Below are positions 13,422 through 21,303 of a DNA stretch of 24,311 bases, one piece after another. The DNA lies in the IMG/VR virus record IMGVR_UViG_3300009537_000169, positions 1-24,311 of that record; one strand, given 5' to 3'. A program made the position numbers and the translations under genes. Within the stretch, counting starts at the first letter, position 1. Each line of letters opens with the position of its first letter. Origin of the DNA: a virus. The notes beneath the pieces are model-generated. The model was given only the letters and a program-made list of their open reading frames with translations, did no database searches and was not told the DNA's origin.

Positions 13422-14546
13422 TTAGAATCCTACTTGCTTCTTTTTAACTTCTGGTTGCAATGATTCAATATAACCAAGCTTATGATACAATTCTGCGAGT
13501 GTCTTTTCATCCTTAACTTCTTCTTCATACCCCTGCTCTTTCATCCATTCCTTAGCCTCTTCGATAGTAAACTTCCTAAAGTTGATGTTGGCCAAACAAC
13601 GGCCTGGTCTTATGATGGCGGGGTGAATCTTTTCAATTGGTTCGTTGGTGGTGACCAGCACAAGAACTCTCAATCCCTGACCAATCATGCCGTCCACTAC
13701 ATTGAGCAGTCGGCTAAGTGCCTGACCGGAGCGAGACTTTGCGTCCTCTGTAAGAAACTCGTCACCATCCTCTACTACATAGAGCTTCCACGTTGGCTTA
13801 ATGGTCTCTGGCTCGGTTCGAGCGGCGGAGGGAAGCTCTGGTTCTTCATAGTCTCCACCAAGCAAGACGCTAATCATATACTCGGCACTATCTCCGAAGA
13901 ATCTTTCGGGGTCAACTATATAGTTGGCCGAGCACCACGAGCCCCACTCTCTAATGAGCGCACGAATAGCGTAGCTTTTGCCCGTACCTGGGGTTCCGTG
14001 AAACAATATAAGTTGCCCACTCTTGTCGGGTCTCAAACTGGCAAGCTCAGACAGTCCGTCGTCAATTCCTTTTGGATAGTTGCTAATAATATCTTCCCAC
14101 GAAGGAACTGTAATTTTCCTCTGTCGCATTACGGGTCCATGCTTACCCAAAGTCCAGAAGGTAACTGGTATTCTACCATCTTCAAGCTTTACTTCTGGAA
14201 TCCACTTGAGTAATCTTCGTTCTAGCGCATCTGCTTTCTTTTTATTATCGCTGGCAATTTGATAGGCAAATCCCTCTCCCAACCACCAAGATAGTTTACA
14301 GATACAAGAGTCATATTTGAATACGATATGATTGGATGCTTTGGAAAAGAATCTTCCCAATATTTTTTCTGCAATAGATTCGATTGACTTAAGAATTTCT
14401 GTAAAAGTAGCGTCAGATTGTCTTGTGTCAGAATCTTTAAGAACCTTTAGCGAATAAATTTCACGCAGGAAGCAAACATTGGCTACGGCCCCCAAACCAC
14501 TGCTGGCATCAGCCAATGAAATATTGTATACCTCTTTATTAGTCAT
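13422..14546 (-). CDS. AAA+ ATPase
   Basis: The ATG at 14546 (MTNKEVYNIS) with GAGG four bases upstream is preferred over a longer frame that would run into the preceding gene; it gives 374 residues. HGTPGTGKSY (about 183-192) is a Walker A, LYVVEDGDEFL (about 255-265) a Walker B, TTNEP (about 299-303) the sensor-1 position and IIRPGR (about 311-316) the arginine-finger region of classical AAA domains. The N-terminal 170 residues are a distinct, unrecognised region. Such proteins remodel protein complexes or serve as phage replication or morphogenesis ATPases. The role is unknown. It is not a second clamp loader, because the sensor and SRC patterns differ. Confidence 0.8.
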   Translation of the reverse strand: MTNKEVYNISLADASSGLGAVANVCFLREIYSLKVLKDSDTRQSDATFTEILKSIESIAEKILGRFFSKASNHIVFKYDSCICKLSWWLGEGFAYQIASDNKKKADALERRLLKWIPEVKLEDGRIPVTFWTLGKHGPVMRQRKITVPSWEDIISNYPKGIDDGLSELASLRPDKSGQLILFHGTPGTGKSYAIRALIREWGSWCSANYIVDPERFFGDSAEYMISVLLGGDYEEPELPSAARTEPETIKPTWKLYVVEDGDEFLTEDAKSRSGQALSRLLNVVDGMIGQGLRVLVLVTTNEPIEKIHPAIIRPGRCLANINFRKFTIEEAKEWMKEQGYEEEVKDEKTLAELYHKLGYIESLQPEVKKKQVGF

Positions 14547-14563
14547 TTTTCCTCTTCTGTTGA

Positions 14564-14806
14564 TTAATAATTTCTGTCTGCCCACTCTATTGCCGCAACA
14601 GCAAGCGCAGCAACCTTAATCATGTTCCTTTTGAATTCCTGTATGTCTGCTGGATGGTCCTTACAACAATAGAATGTCTTGCCGGCGTAAGCGGTGATAA
14701 ACGCAATCCACTCATTTGGGCCGTGTTGGTCATCGTGATCAGCTCCACCCCACCGACCATCTTGATATGCTCTTTCTTGTTTTATAGCTTCAAAAATCTT
14801 ATTCAT
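14564..14806 (-). CDS. Small phage protein of ERxxQ/AAIEW type
   Basis: This 80-residue all-alpha protein starts MNKIFEAIKQERAYQDGRWGGADHDDQHGPNEWIAF and ends VAALAVAAIEWADRNY. The ERxxQ...HDDxH...W and AAxAVAAIEW motifs mark a widespread phage family. Its fold resembles the MazG-like all-alpha pyrophosphohydrolases, but function is unproven. It overlaps the neighbouring 82-residue gene by an ATGA, which suggests coupling. Confidence 0.65.
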   Translation of the reverse strand: MNKIFEAIKQERAYQDGRWGGADHDDQHGPNEWIAFITAYAGKTFYCCKDHPADIQEFKRNMIKVAALAVAAIEWADRNY

Positions 14807-15051
14807 TTTATTTTATTGCTCCCATTTTGTAGGCTATCTCTTACAGCCAGTTGTTCCTCTGCAACATCGAATGCTTCTGCAATTTTAATAGCTTCGTCTT
14901 GTGTATATTCCTTTGGTAATACTATTGATTTGCATGCTACTTTAAGTGACCACCATAAAAGTTTGCCAGTGTTGCCGGATTCCGCCCTATTTAACCACAC
15001 TATATCTCCATGCCAAACAAGGTGGTAACTTGTGTAATCGTTAGTGTTCAT
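14803..15051 (-). CDS. Phage protein of unknown function
   Basis: This 82-residue protein is not recognised. It begins MNTNDYTSYHLVWHGDIVWLNRAESGNTGKLLWWSL, rich in aromatic residues, and ends in a helix (DEAIKIAEAFDVAEEQLAVRD). Its start is an ATGA overlap with the clamp-loader stop, so it is probably coupled to it. No motif supports a function. Confidence 0.5.
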   Translation of the reverse strand: MNTNDYTSYHLVWHGDIVWLNRAESGNTGKLLWWSLKVACKSIVLPKEYTQDEAIKIAEAFDVAEEQLAVRDSLQNGSNKIK

Positions 15052-15968
15052 TTCTGCAACCTCAATACATTAATAATGGTAGCCATAGCGTTAATTTCAT
15101 GATCGACAACCAACGCATCATTAACCTGTCCGTCTGCTATTGCCAGTATGGTTGCTGAAATATTGTTTGGGCTGATTTGCTCAACCTTATCAAACAAAAG
15201 GCGATAGAAAGGTGTAAAGTCTCTCACTCTTGAGTCGGCCAAAATTTGTCGTATCTCTTGAAACTTTGCTTTTGCGGGTGACGCACTTGTTAGCACTTGA
15301 ATGATGTGCGTCTTATAGTCGCTCTCTGCTATCTCCCGTGCCTCAACATCCAGGATTCCGTTTTTGGAGTGACTCTGGCAATCGTTGATGATTTGACGCA
15401 AATCGGGGTAGTGAGCGTCTACGAGCAATGCTAAGTCTTTGGGAGTAAACTTGACGCCCTCCTTCTCAAGTATCTTGGCGACGTGTAGTGCAGCGTCCTT
15501 GCGTGACGGTGGTACGATCTCAAAGACTTGACACCGGCTGATGAGCGGTTGGATCACGCGGTCACGATAGTTCGCCGTCAGAATGAAGCGACAAGTCTTG
15601 CTGAACTGTTCCATCAGGTTGCGTAGTGCTGCCTGACCCTGTGGTGTCACGAAGTCTGCTTCGTCCAACACCGCGACCTTGAGCGACCTGAAGCCGAGGC
15701 CGCTAGCGAAGCCCTTGAGCTTGTTGCGAATCGTGTCAACGCTGTTCTCGTCAGACGCATTGATGAAGAGCGAGTCGCAGTCAATCGTGTTGACTATGAT
15801 TTTGGCTGCGGTCGTCTTGCCAGTGCCCGCGGGCCCATAGAGAAGCAAGTGTGGAATGTCGCCTTCGGCGAGCCAGCCCTCTAGCTTCTCTACGAAATGC
15901 TTGTTGCCAATGTAGTCTTTCGTGGATGCTGGCCTATATTTTTCGCACCATAGATAGTGCTCATTCAT
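15048..15968 (-). CDS. Clamp-loader ATPase subunit, gp44/RFC-small type
   Basis: This 306-residue AAA+ protein starts MNEHYLWCEKYRPASTKDYIG, the RFC-type box with W-x-x-KYRP. GPAGTGKT (45-52) is Walker A, VAVLDEADF (98-106) Walker B with a DEAD box, LTANYRDR (130-137) sensor 1 and ISRC (143-146) the arginine-finger SRC motif. These are the signatures of clamp-loader ATPases. The length is close to T4 gp44 (319 residues). With the gp62-like protein it would load the clamp at 19920-20642 onto primer-template DNA. The DNA between about 15500 and 15900 is more GC-rich than its neighbours. Confidence 0.92.
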   Translation of the reverse strand: MNEHYLWCEKYRPASTKDYIGNKHFVEKLEGWLAEGDIPHLLLYGPAGTGKTTAAKIIVNTIDCDSLFINASDENSVDTIRNKLKGFASGLGFRSLKVAVLDEADFVTPQGQAALRNLMEQFSKTCRFILTANYRDRVIQPLISRCQVFEIVPPSRKDAALHVAKILEKEGVKFTPKDLALLVDAHYPDLRQIINDCQSHSKNGILDVEAREIAESDYKTHIIQVLTSASPAKAKFQEIRQILADSRVRDFTPFYRLLFDKVEQISPNNISATILAIADGQVNDALVVDHEINAMATIINVLRLQK

Positions 15969-15970
15969 TG

Positions 15971-16405
15971 TTATATCTTTCTTTGAAATCTGTAATCCAA
16001 AAAGAAAATACTGCCTGATATTTTTGGATATGGCTTCAATGGAGGTTCCTTTATTTCCTCGCGCATCTTTTCAAGCCCGTCTGCAACTTCGTCCCAATAG
16101 TTTTCCCATTCTTTGTAGTTGTCTGCTTTACATCCATTCTTTAACTCTACTTCCCACCCTCTATTGAGTAGTTGCGCTACAAGTTGCTCGTCGGTCATAT
16201 CACCACACATCGGATAATCTCCCCATTCAAAACCAAGCACTTCTTTACCACGAACAGCAGTCCAAATGTTTCCATCTTCCTCCCCGATCCTTACACTACA
16301 CCAATTGTTACGAAACCTAATATAAACAGGCCTGCCGTCGTCTAGCTTAGCATCCCATTGGGATGGGCATGCAATACAGGTTCTCACCAATTCAACTATC
16401 TTCAT
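15971..16405 (-). CDS. Phage protein of unknown function (CPSQW type)
   Basis: This 144-residue protein begins MKIVELVRTCIACPSQWDAKLDDGRPVYIRFRNNWCSVRIG. The CIACPSQWDAxxDDGRxxYIRxR pattern looks like a recurring phage protein family. CxxC is followed by another Cys at residue 36, so metal binding is possible but not clear. The middle region (TDEQLVAQLLNRGWEVEL) is helical. It ends 3 bases before the clamp-loader start. No function known. Confidence 0.55.
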   Translation of the reverse strand: MKIVELVRTCIACPSQWDAKLDDGRPVYIRFRNNWCSVRIGEEDGNIWTAVRGKEVLGFEWGDYPMCGDMTDEQLVAQLLNRGWEVELKNGCKADNYKEWENYWDEVADGLEKMREEIKEPPLKPYPKISGSIFFLDYRFQRKI

Positions 16406-16722
16406 ATCATTCCCAATTCCGCTTCAAGTTCTGCAGTAGCGTTAAGCACTTCTGTCAATGCTTCCGTTGTGGGGAGAGTTTCTTCTTCAAACTTGCGAAC
16501 TTCTTCTCGGCGATCAACGATGAATTTCATAGCCTTATTAACTGCCCTATGTAATTTTCTATGAGGCCAGCTTATATCATCATCTGAAAAAAAAGGAGCT
16601 ATAATCCTACGCCAATCATGTGGTCCGGTTGCGGTAACAAGAACTCGGCCGTCATCTCGCAACTCTAGCTTGATAGAATATCCTTGACCGACACTAACAT
16701 TTTTAGTAATTGATCTTCCCAT
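16402..16722 (-). CDS. Phage protein of unknown function
   Basis: This 106-residue protein has a strong AGGAGG site 5 bases before its ATG. The first third reads as a small beta domain (GYSIKLELRDDGRVLVTATG), and the last third is an acidic coiled-coil-like helix (REEVRKFEEETLPTTEALTEVLNATAELEAELG). It is ATGA-coupled to the downstream gene. No family recognised. Confidence 0.55.
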   Translation of the reverse strand: MGRSITKNVSVGQGYSIKLELRDDGRVLVTATGPHDWRRIIAPFFSDDDISWPHRKLHRAVNKAMKFIVDRREEVRKFEEETLPTTEALTEVLNATAELEAELGMI

Positions 16723-16750
16723 TATGGCCTCCTAACATCTTCAATAGATT

Positions 16751-16984
16751 TTAACTCTTGTTCTTAGTCGCATAGTCTCTTTTCTCCAACTCACGGCGAC
16801 GTTTCTTACACTTAGAGCAAACTACCATATATGGCCCATAAATGTATCGGGCAGTTGCGTCACCCAAGATATTCCATTTGAACCATCTTAGCAATTTGTC
16901 TTTTCGAGAAATTGGATACACATTTACCCAACTGCTTCCGCAGTAACACTTAATGTAAGTGAATTCTTTCATGAAATCCTTCAT
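16751..16984 (-). CDS. Small zinc-finger-like phage protein
   Basis: This 77-residue basic protein has CYCG near residue 13 and CSKCKK near residue 57, two CxC/CxxC pairs that could bind one zinc ion. Between them is a tryptophan-rich segment (RWFKWNILGDATARYIYGPY). The C-terminal KCKKRRRELEKRDYATKNKS is very basic, which would suit nucleic-acid binding. It is ATGA-coupled to the upstream gene. Role unknown. Confidence 0.55.
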   Translation of the reverse strand: MKDFMKEFTYIKCYCGSSWVNVYPISRKDKLLRWFKWNILGDATARYIYGPYMVVCSKCKKRRRELEKRDYATKNKS

Positions 16985-17196
16985 TTTCTACTCCATTGTG
17001 GAATTGTGGATCGTATTACCTTTTCAACTGCTGGGTCAAGCAATCGGGGACGTAGAGAACTCCAACTCTCGCCGGTAAGAACATTGTAACCTTTACAAAA
17101 CAATCCAGTGGTAAGCATTTCTGCGAATTCAACTTGACCAATCAATCCATGATGACAAACGCCCAGGTGGCCGATAACTTTCTCTTCCAGTTTCAT
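16981..17196 (-). CDS. Phage protein of unknown function
   Basis: The start at 17196 (MKLEEKVIGH) is chosen because GGGGGA lies 9 bases upstream and the ATG comes 4 bases after the glycosyltransferase stop; an earlier ATG at 17220 overlaps that gene. The 71-residue product contains LGVCHHGLIGQVE and SWSSLRPRLLDPAVEKVI. It looks like a small globular phage protein with no assigned function. Confidence 0.55.
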   Translation of the reverse strand: MKLEEKVIGHLGVCHHGLIGQVEFAEMLTTGLFCKGYNVLTGESWSSLRPRLLDPAVEKVIRSTIPQWSRK

Positions 17197-17200
17197 AATT

Positions 17201-18556
17201 CTATATCCCCCGAATTTCATATCTGTTTTTTGTTAGTTTAATGTTGGGATCTGACCGTAGCATGTTTCTATAAGGACTCCATAGTATGCTAACTCCCCAA
17301 TCCATATACTTCAGAATATCCAATTTAGATACACTGCCTCTTCTCTCAATGAGTCGAAGAATGTCCATATATTTTTCGGTGCGCTTCCGGAGAGTATATC
17401 TATCTAAGTTGAATACTTTGTTCCAACCACCGAACCATTGTTCAATCTCAGAATTCCACATCATATCGGGAACGCTTTGCTTAAGTGATTCAAATGCTTT
17501 CTGTCGCTCCACACTTCCATCTAACAACTCCAGAAACTTTCTTTCAAATTCTACCTTGTTTGAATACAGCAGCGGATAGTCAGTCCTCACCATTTCTGGA
17601 TAACAAAGATGATTTGGTAAAAGGTAAGGAGTTCCTCTACTCAATCCGTCCGTAGTTGAGATGCTCCATGCGGAATACTTTTCAAAACAACCGACGCCGA
17701 AATGCATTCCTTGTAAGAAGTCAAGATAGTCAGCGCGAGTTGGCAAATTATGATTTTGACACCACGGCTTCTTGACAGTAGCAAGAGTAGTATGAACAGT
17801 GAAATCTTGCCGCTTGAGCCAAAGCTTGTCCATCAGAGCCACGAACCAATTCCAGCCGGTGTATTCGTTTGGTCTGTGATTGAAAACAACGTGAGAGTGT
17901 GCCTCGTCTGGCCTGAGCGAAAGATTATGACTATCAATTCCAAGATAATGAGGCTGAATTGTTTTGTCCAGTTGAGCAATCACATCTTTACTCACCATTT
18001 TTTTGAATCGCTCGAGAATGAATTGTTTCAACCATTCACTATTGACGCCGCACTCTTCCATTTCCAACAGCCCGGCCAAATTGGCCCACAACATATTCTT
18101 TTCGTAAGCGGTATTCTCCGGAACTTCAAACCAATGACAATAACCTACAAACTTGGGTGTGAGATTTGTGCTGTTGTAAAACACGTTAGCGAGTTGGGCA
18201 GTGTGTTCTGGAAGATGACTATAAACAATATCGTAATCTTCATTGTGCCAATCTACTACACTCAAAATTCTGCCGACGTCGAAGTGAATGCGCATTGTAT
18301 TCGGGTAAGACGGAAGCGACAAAATTCTCTGCTCAACATTGGGCAAGCTGAGGCTGTTTATTACTCGGGGCACCAGCAAAATCCAATAAACTTCCGGTTG
18401 TGCCTCAATCAAATACTTTAGAACATTTCGTATGACCACAACATACGAATCTCTCTCTAAATCTTCCTGATAAGTGATATTAGGATAGACGAGAACTCTA
18501 TATTTATACTCTTTTTGTGGCGTTGGGTCAACAAGCCACTGGCTAATATCGCTCAT
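17201..18556 (-). CDS. GT-B glycosyltransferase fused to a predicted winged helix-turn-helix
   Basis: This 451-residue protein combines two parts. Residues about 15-385 form a GT-B enzyme: the N-domain has YDIVYSHLPEHTAQL (108-122), the linker reaches VVFNHRPNEYTGWNWF (223-238), and the C-domain has WSISTTDGLSRGTPYLLPNH (297-316), where the DGLSRGTP loop would hold the nucleotide sugar. Residues about 393-451 (TEKYMDILRLIERRGSVSKLDILKYMDWG, then a strand pair) read as a winged helix domain. A GT with a DNA-binding end suggests it acts on DNA, as T-even phage DNA glucosyltransferases do, but no signature of those enzymes is present. It is ATGA-coupled to the DUF4338 gene. A protein or tRNA target is an alternative. 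Confidence 0.7.
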   Translation of the reverse strand: MSDISQWLVDPTPQKEYKYRVLVYPNITYQEDLERDSYVVVIRNVLKYLIEAQPEVYWILLVPRVINSLSLPNVEQRILSLPSYPNTMRIHFDVGRILSVVDWHNEDYDIVYSHLPEHTAQLANVFYNSTNLTPKFVGYCHWFEVPENTAYEKNMLWANLAGLLEMEECGVNSEWLKQFILERFKKMVSKDVIAQLDKTIQPHYLGIDSHNLSLRPDEAHSHVVFNHRPNEYTGWNWFVALMDKLWLKRQDFTVHTTLATVKKPWCQNHNLPTRADYLDFLQGMHFGVGCFEKYSAWSISTTDGLSRGTPYLLPNHLCYPEMVRTDYPLLYSNKVEFERKFLELLDGSVERQKAFESLKQSVPDMMWNSEIEQWFGGWNKVFNLDRYTLRKRTEKYMDILRLIERRGSVSKLDILKYMDWGVSILWSPYRNMLRSDPNIKLTKNRYEIRGI

Positions 18557-19743
18557 CTACCAACATCCGTTAGATAAAGGTCTCGGGCGTGTTCCCAAGA
18601 CACCCCAATCAAATCGTTGTAATACAACACCTCTGGCTTGAGTCTCTGTTCTGCGTGAAGTTTCTTATAGCGATTGACTGCTTTTTCAATCCACCAATTA
18701 TATACACCTTCCGGCCCCTTCATTCGGGGATGTAGAATCAACTCTTCTTGTGGTATCTCTCCGCGCATGTATTCACGACCATTTTGGTATCTCATGCAAT
18801 AATAGACGCCGCGCTTGAAACCGTGTGTATAGAGGCTTGCTTTTATGCCCGATGTTTGGAAGATCATATCCATAATCTTTTGTTTGATTCCAGTAATGGG
18901 GCCGACAATATCTTCTTTGACTGTTGCCTTAATGTAGGCATCCTTCTTGTTCTCTTTCAACCAGTGATGCCACTCTTTATACACAAAATCGTCCGGCTTC
19001 AGATAGATTTTGCCTTGAGTGGCTCCCAGTTTCTTCCACCACGGCATGCTGTTATACATTGATTCTGTGCCATAGAGGCTGGTTGTGGTCAGTCCGACAA
19101 GCTTGTGGTCTGTTGCCTGTTCCCATGCGTCTGCCACAGGGTCATCCGTCATCAGAGCTGCTACAAGCTTACCGCCGAGAAAGTTGTAGCCGAGAGGCTG
19201 GCATGCCATGATGCAGGTGGCGATTGTTGAGTTGTTCAATCGGCCCGACTTCACTCTTTGGTCAAAACTCCACCCTATCCATTGGTCTCTGACGCGAATG
19301 CTTATAACATCACTTCCAATTGAACCACAGCCGAGATACTTCTCAGTAACATCATCATAAACTATAAAACGAAGGAAACGACCTGGGTTCTGCTCAAATG
19401 CCATTGTGTGACAGAATATTCTTAACATCAACCAATCGTCCATGAGCCGATTGTCTGTGTCTGGATTGACATAACAGATGCGTGGACGCAAATCACGAAG
19501 CTCTTGCTCCGTTTGTTCTACATTCCTTATATCTGTCGGGACCCATATCTTTGCTTTCACCACTTCCGACCGATTAATCAATCGTTGATAATCTTGAGCT
19601 TCTTTCCATTTTTTGTATAAAGTGTGCTCATACACATCCTGTTGTTTGAGCATTTCCATGTGGGAACGAAATTTCTCCCGCAGCGTATCTACGGTGGTAG
19701 GTTCCAAATCAAAAAACTGACTTGGAAGGAAGTCATTAGGCAT
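18553..19743 (-). CDS. DUF4338 protein, DruA-like
   Basis: This 396-residue protein carries the core of DUF4338, the domain of DruA from the Druantia anti-phage system. It reads FLRFIVYDDVTEKYLGCGSIGSDVISIRVRDQWIGWSFDQR (123-163), then PLGYNFLGGKLVAALMTDDPVADAWE (183-208), then KLVGLTTTSLYGTESMYNSMPWWKKLG (214-240). The domain's biochemistry is not established, as far as I know. The N-terminal 80 residues and the C-terminal 140 residues are extra. It lies between the clamp and the winged-helix glycosyltransferase and overlaps both neighbours, so it belongs to the phage early operon and is not an isolated defence gene. The other Druantia components are not seen. A DNA-modifying role parallel to the Mom-like protein is an inference. 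Confidence 0.75.
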   Translation of the reverse strand: MPNDFLPSQFFDLEPTTVDTLREKFRSHMEMLKQQDVYEHTLYKKWKEAQDYQRLINRSEVVKAKIWVPTDIRNVEQTEQELRDLRPRICYVNPDTDNRLMDDWLMLRIFCHTMAFEQNPGRFLRFIVYDDVTEKYLGCGSIGSDVISIRVRDQWIGWSFDQRVKSGRLNNSTIATCIMACQPLGYNFLGGKLVAALMTDDPVADAWEQATDHKLVGLTTTSLYGTESMYNSMPWWKKLGATQGKIYLKPDDFVYKEWHHWLKENKKDAYIKATVKEDIVGPITGIKQKIMDMIFQTSGIKASLYTHGFKRGVYYCMRYQNGREYMRGEIPQEELILHPRMKGPEGVYNWWIEKAVNRYKKLHAEQRLKPEVLYYNDLIGVSWEHARDLYLTDVGR

Positions 19744-19909
19744 CTTCGTTGTGATGTTCTCTAAGATGTGCCTTATAATGCTCAGCTAAACTCTTGAACT
19801 CCTCAGCTAAATGAATGTGTCGTTTAACCCAATGGTTGTGTCTATCAATCAATTGATAAATCTTATAACTGAAAAGTAGGATAGCTAATATGAAAATTAT
19901 TTCCCACAT
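19736..19909 (-). CDS. Small single-pass membrane protein
   Basis: The start at 19909 (MWEIIFILAI) has AGGAGAG 5-6 bases upstream, in the gap after the clamp gene. A longer frame to 19984 would overlap the clamp gene. The 57-residue product has a hydrophobic helix (residues 2-16), then a histidine-rich basic helix (DRHNHWVKRHIHLAEEFKSLAEHYKAHLREHH). It is a membrane-anchored protein with its C-terminus on the cytoplasmic or periplasmic side (not determinable). Function unknown. It overlaps the DUF4338 gene by 8 bases. Confidence 0.6.
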   Translation of the reverse strand: MWEIIFILAILLFSYKIYQLIDRHNHWVKRHIHLAEEFKSLAEHYKAHLREHHNEDA

Positions 19910-19919
19910 GATCTCTCCT

Positions 19920-20642
19920 TTATGACAGTTTGATCTCAACCAAATAATACTCCACGGTGAAGCCGTCAATATCAAACGACACATGCGATAGTCCCTTTTC
20001 AGAAACTTTCATTGTGCCGCCGCGGGCTTCTTTATTGGCTAAGAGAATGTCTTTTAGGTATCGTGCCGAAAAACTAACCGCTCTGTTTAAGCGATCACCA
20101 TTTGACAAGTCAACTGTAAATGCGATGCGGTTGGTATTTTGTGTTGCGGAATAACCAAGAACGATTTGTGTCTTATTGTCTTCCGTTAAGACCGTAAAAG
20201 TCTCTACATCAGGAAGTGCATTCTTGCCCTTGACGAAAGTGTTCATAAACTTGTTGTCAAGTGTTACCTCAATTGCAAACTCAGGAAGTGCTTTCACATC
20301 AGGCACTGCTGGAATGACGCTTGGTTCGGCCAGAACGAATGTCACCTTCGTTGCGGCATCACGCAATCCAAGTGACTTTGCGCTGTCATTCTTCTTATTG
20401 ACCGTAACTTGTATGTCGTCATCCAAAACACCGAGTTCTCCGCGGAGCGTTGCCGTGTCAAAGATGGCGTACTCACCCTTCTCAAATCCTGCGTCAGTCG
20501 TACTTACTATTCCTAACACATTCTTGTCGTCAGAAATGAAACGGGTTTTCAAGAGCTTCTTGTCAGTAGTCCAAATGACGGATTCTGCTGCTCCGCCAAG
20601 ATTATACTTGGCAATAAATCTCTCAAGAATTGATTTTTGCAT
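19920..20642 (-). CDS. Sliding clamp, gp45-like
   Basis: This 240-residue protein fits the T4 gp45 class of trimeric clamps in length (228 residues in T4) and layout. The N-terminus is helical, then YAIFDTATLRGELGVLDDDIQVTV (about 77-100) matches the first clamp repeat, and RIAFTVDLSNGDRLNRAVSFSARYLKDILLANKEARGGTMKVSEKGLSHVSF (172-223) the second. The product would encircle DNA and tether the polymerase and late transcription factors. An AGAGG lies 5-6 bases before the ATG and a promoter candidate upstream of it. It lies between the polymerase and the DUF4338 gene. Confidence 0.88.
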   Translation of the reverse strand: MQKSILERFIAKYNLGGAAESVIWTTDKKLLKTRFISDDKNVLGIVSTTDAGFEKGEYAIFDTATLRGELGVLDDDIQVTVNKKNDSAKSLGLRDAATKVTFVLAEPSVIPAVPDVKALPEFAIEVTLDNKFMNTFVKGKNALPDVETFTVLTEDNKTQIVLGYSATQNTNRIAFTVDLSNGDRLNRAVSFSARYLKDILLANKEARGGTMKVSEKGLSHVSFDIDGFTVEYYLVEIKLS

Positions 20643-20693
20643 TATAACCTCTTTAAATGATTTTTAATTGTGATTGAGTTGATTGAACAATGT

Positions 20694-20722
20694 AATGTAA
20701 ACATTTATTGGTTGTTTGTCAA
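20694..20722 (-). promoter_or_regulatory. Candidate sigma70-type promoter for the clamp gene
   Basis: On the minus strand a perfect TTGACA (20717-20722) is followed by exactly 17 bases and TACATT (20694-20699), a -10 with four of six consensus matches. It lies in the only sizeable gap of the replication block (20643-20718), about 50 bases upstream of the clamp ATG. The -35 overlaps the stop codon of the lipoprotein gene. Confidence 0.55.
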
Positions 20723-21270
20723 TAGGTTGTCCGCCCGTCCTGCCAGAGTACGGATCTTGTTGTCCTGCATATTACTAAACTAAACCAATGATACAAACCT
20801 CTCTCTTGTAGGTAGAGAACATCGCTATAGCTATGAACACATGGTTTGTTGGCTCGGGTGTCGGGATGTGTGTGGCCTGCTCCGACCAATCGTCTATGAG
20901 GTAAGCAAGCTACACGATCAGTATACCATATCCCAAAATTTGTTGTGGAATCAATCCGAGCGACCGCTACACTGTCAATGATAGCGATTTTGGATGGCCG
21001 TGGAGCTGCCACACCAGTAAAAACATTAACAGAGACAATTGATGTGTCTTTTGCATATCCATAGAAACAAAATCCTATTTCTTTGGGTAATGCAGCTATA
21101 ATTTTTCTTCGCATGAAGTTGATAACAGACGTATCACCAAAGGATATACCAATAAATTCTCTGGTATCTACTCTTTCTACAATAGGCAACGGAGATTCGT
21201 GATCCGTATATCTGGCGTTGGTGCCACAACCAAACAGCAACACCGAAAAAAGTAGCAAAGTTTTAATCAT
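20719..21270 (-). CDS. Lipoprotein with JAMM/MPN-type metalloprotease motif
   Basis: The start is the ATG at 21270 (MIKTLLLFSV), because GGGAG lies 9 bases upstream; an ATG at 21285 carries that site inside the reading frame. The 183-residue product has a signal peptide ending in a lipobox-like L-F-G-C at residue 15. E64 in KEIGFCFYG and the H-x-H at 133-135 (GHTHPDT), followed by S-x-x-D at 147-150 (HSYSD), match the JAMM motif (E...HxHP...SxxD). The gap between HxH and SxxD is longer than usual (11 residues). It would be an envelope-anchored zinc metalloprotease or isopeptidase. It sits between the polymerase and clamp genes. Target unknown. Confidence 0.7.
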   Translation of the reverse strand: MIKTLLLFSVLLFGCGTNARYTDHESPLPIVERVDTREFIGISFGDTSVINFMRRKIIAALPKEIGFCFYGYAKDTSIVSVNVFTGVAAPRPSKIAIIDSVAVARIDSTTNFGIWYTDRVACLPHRRLVGAGHTHPDTRANKPCVHSYSDVLYLQERGLYHWFSLVICRTTRSVLWQDGRTTY

Positions 21271-21303
21271 ATAGAATTCTCCCATTTATCATAAATAGTA
21301 AAT

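Noticed and set aside
13482-14213. Plus-strand open frame of 243 codons
   Set aside because: It is antisense to the AAA+ ATPase with intact Walker motifs; its composition looks random.
14564-14806. Confirmed MazG pyrophosphohydrolase
   Set aside because: The ERxxQ and AAIEW motifs mark a phage family with a similar fold, but the EExxE metal site is absent.
17750-18421. Long plus-strand open frame (223 codons)
   Set aside because: It lies wholly antisense to the winged-helix glycosyltransferase, which has clear domain motifs; the plus frame has no recognisable domain.
18553-19743. A complete Druantia defence system
   Set aside because: Only the DruA-like domain is present; no large DruE-type helicase or other Druantia component is seen in the window.
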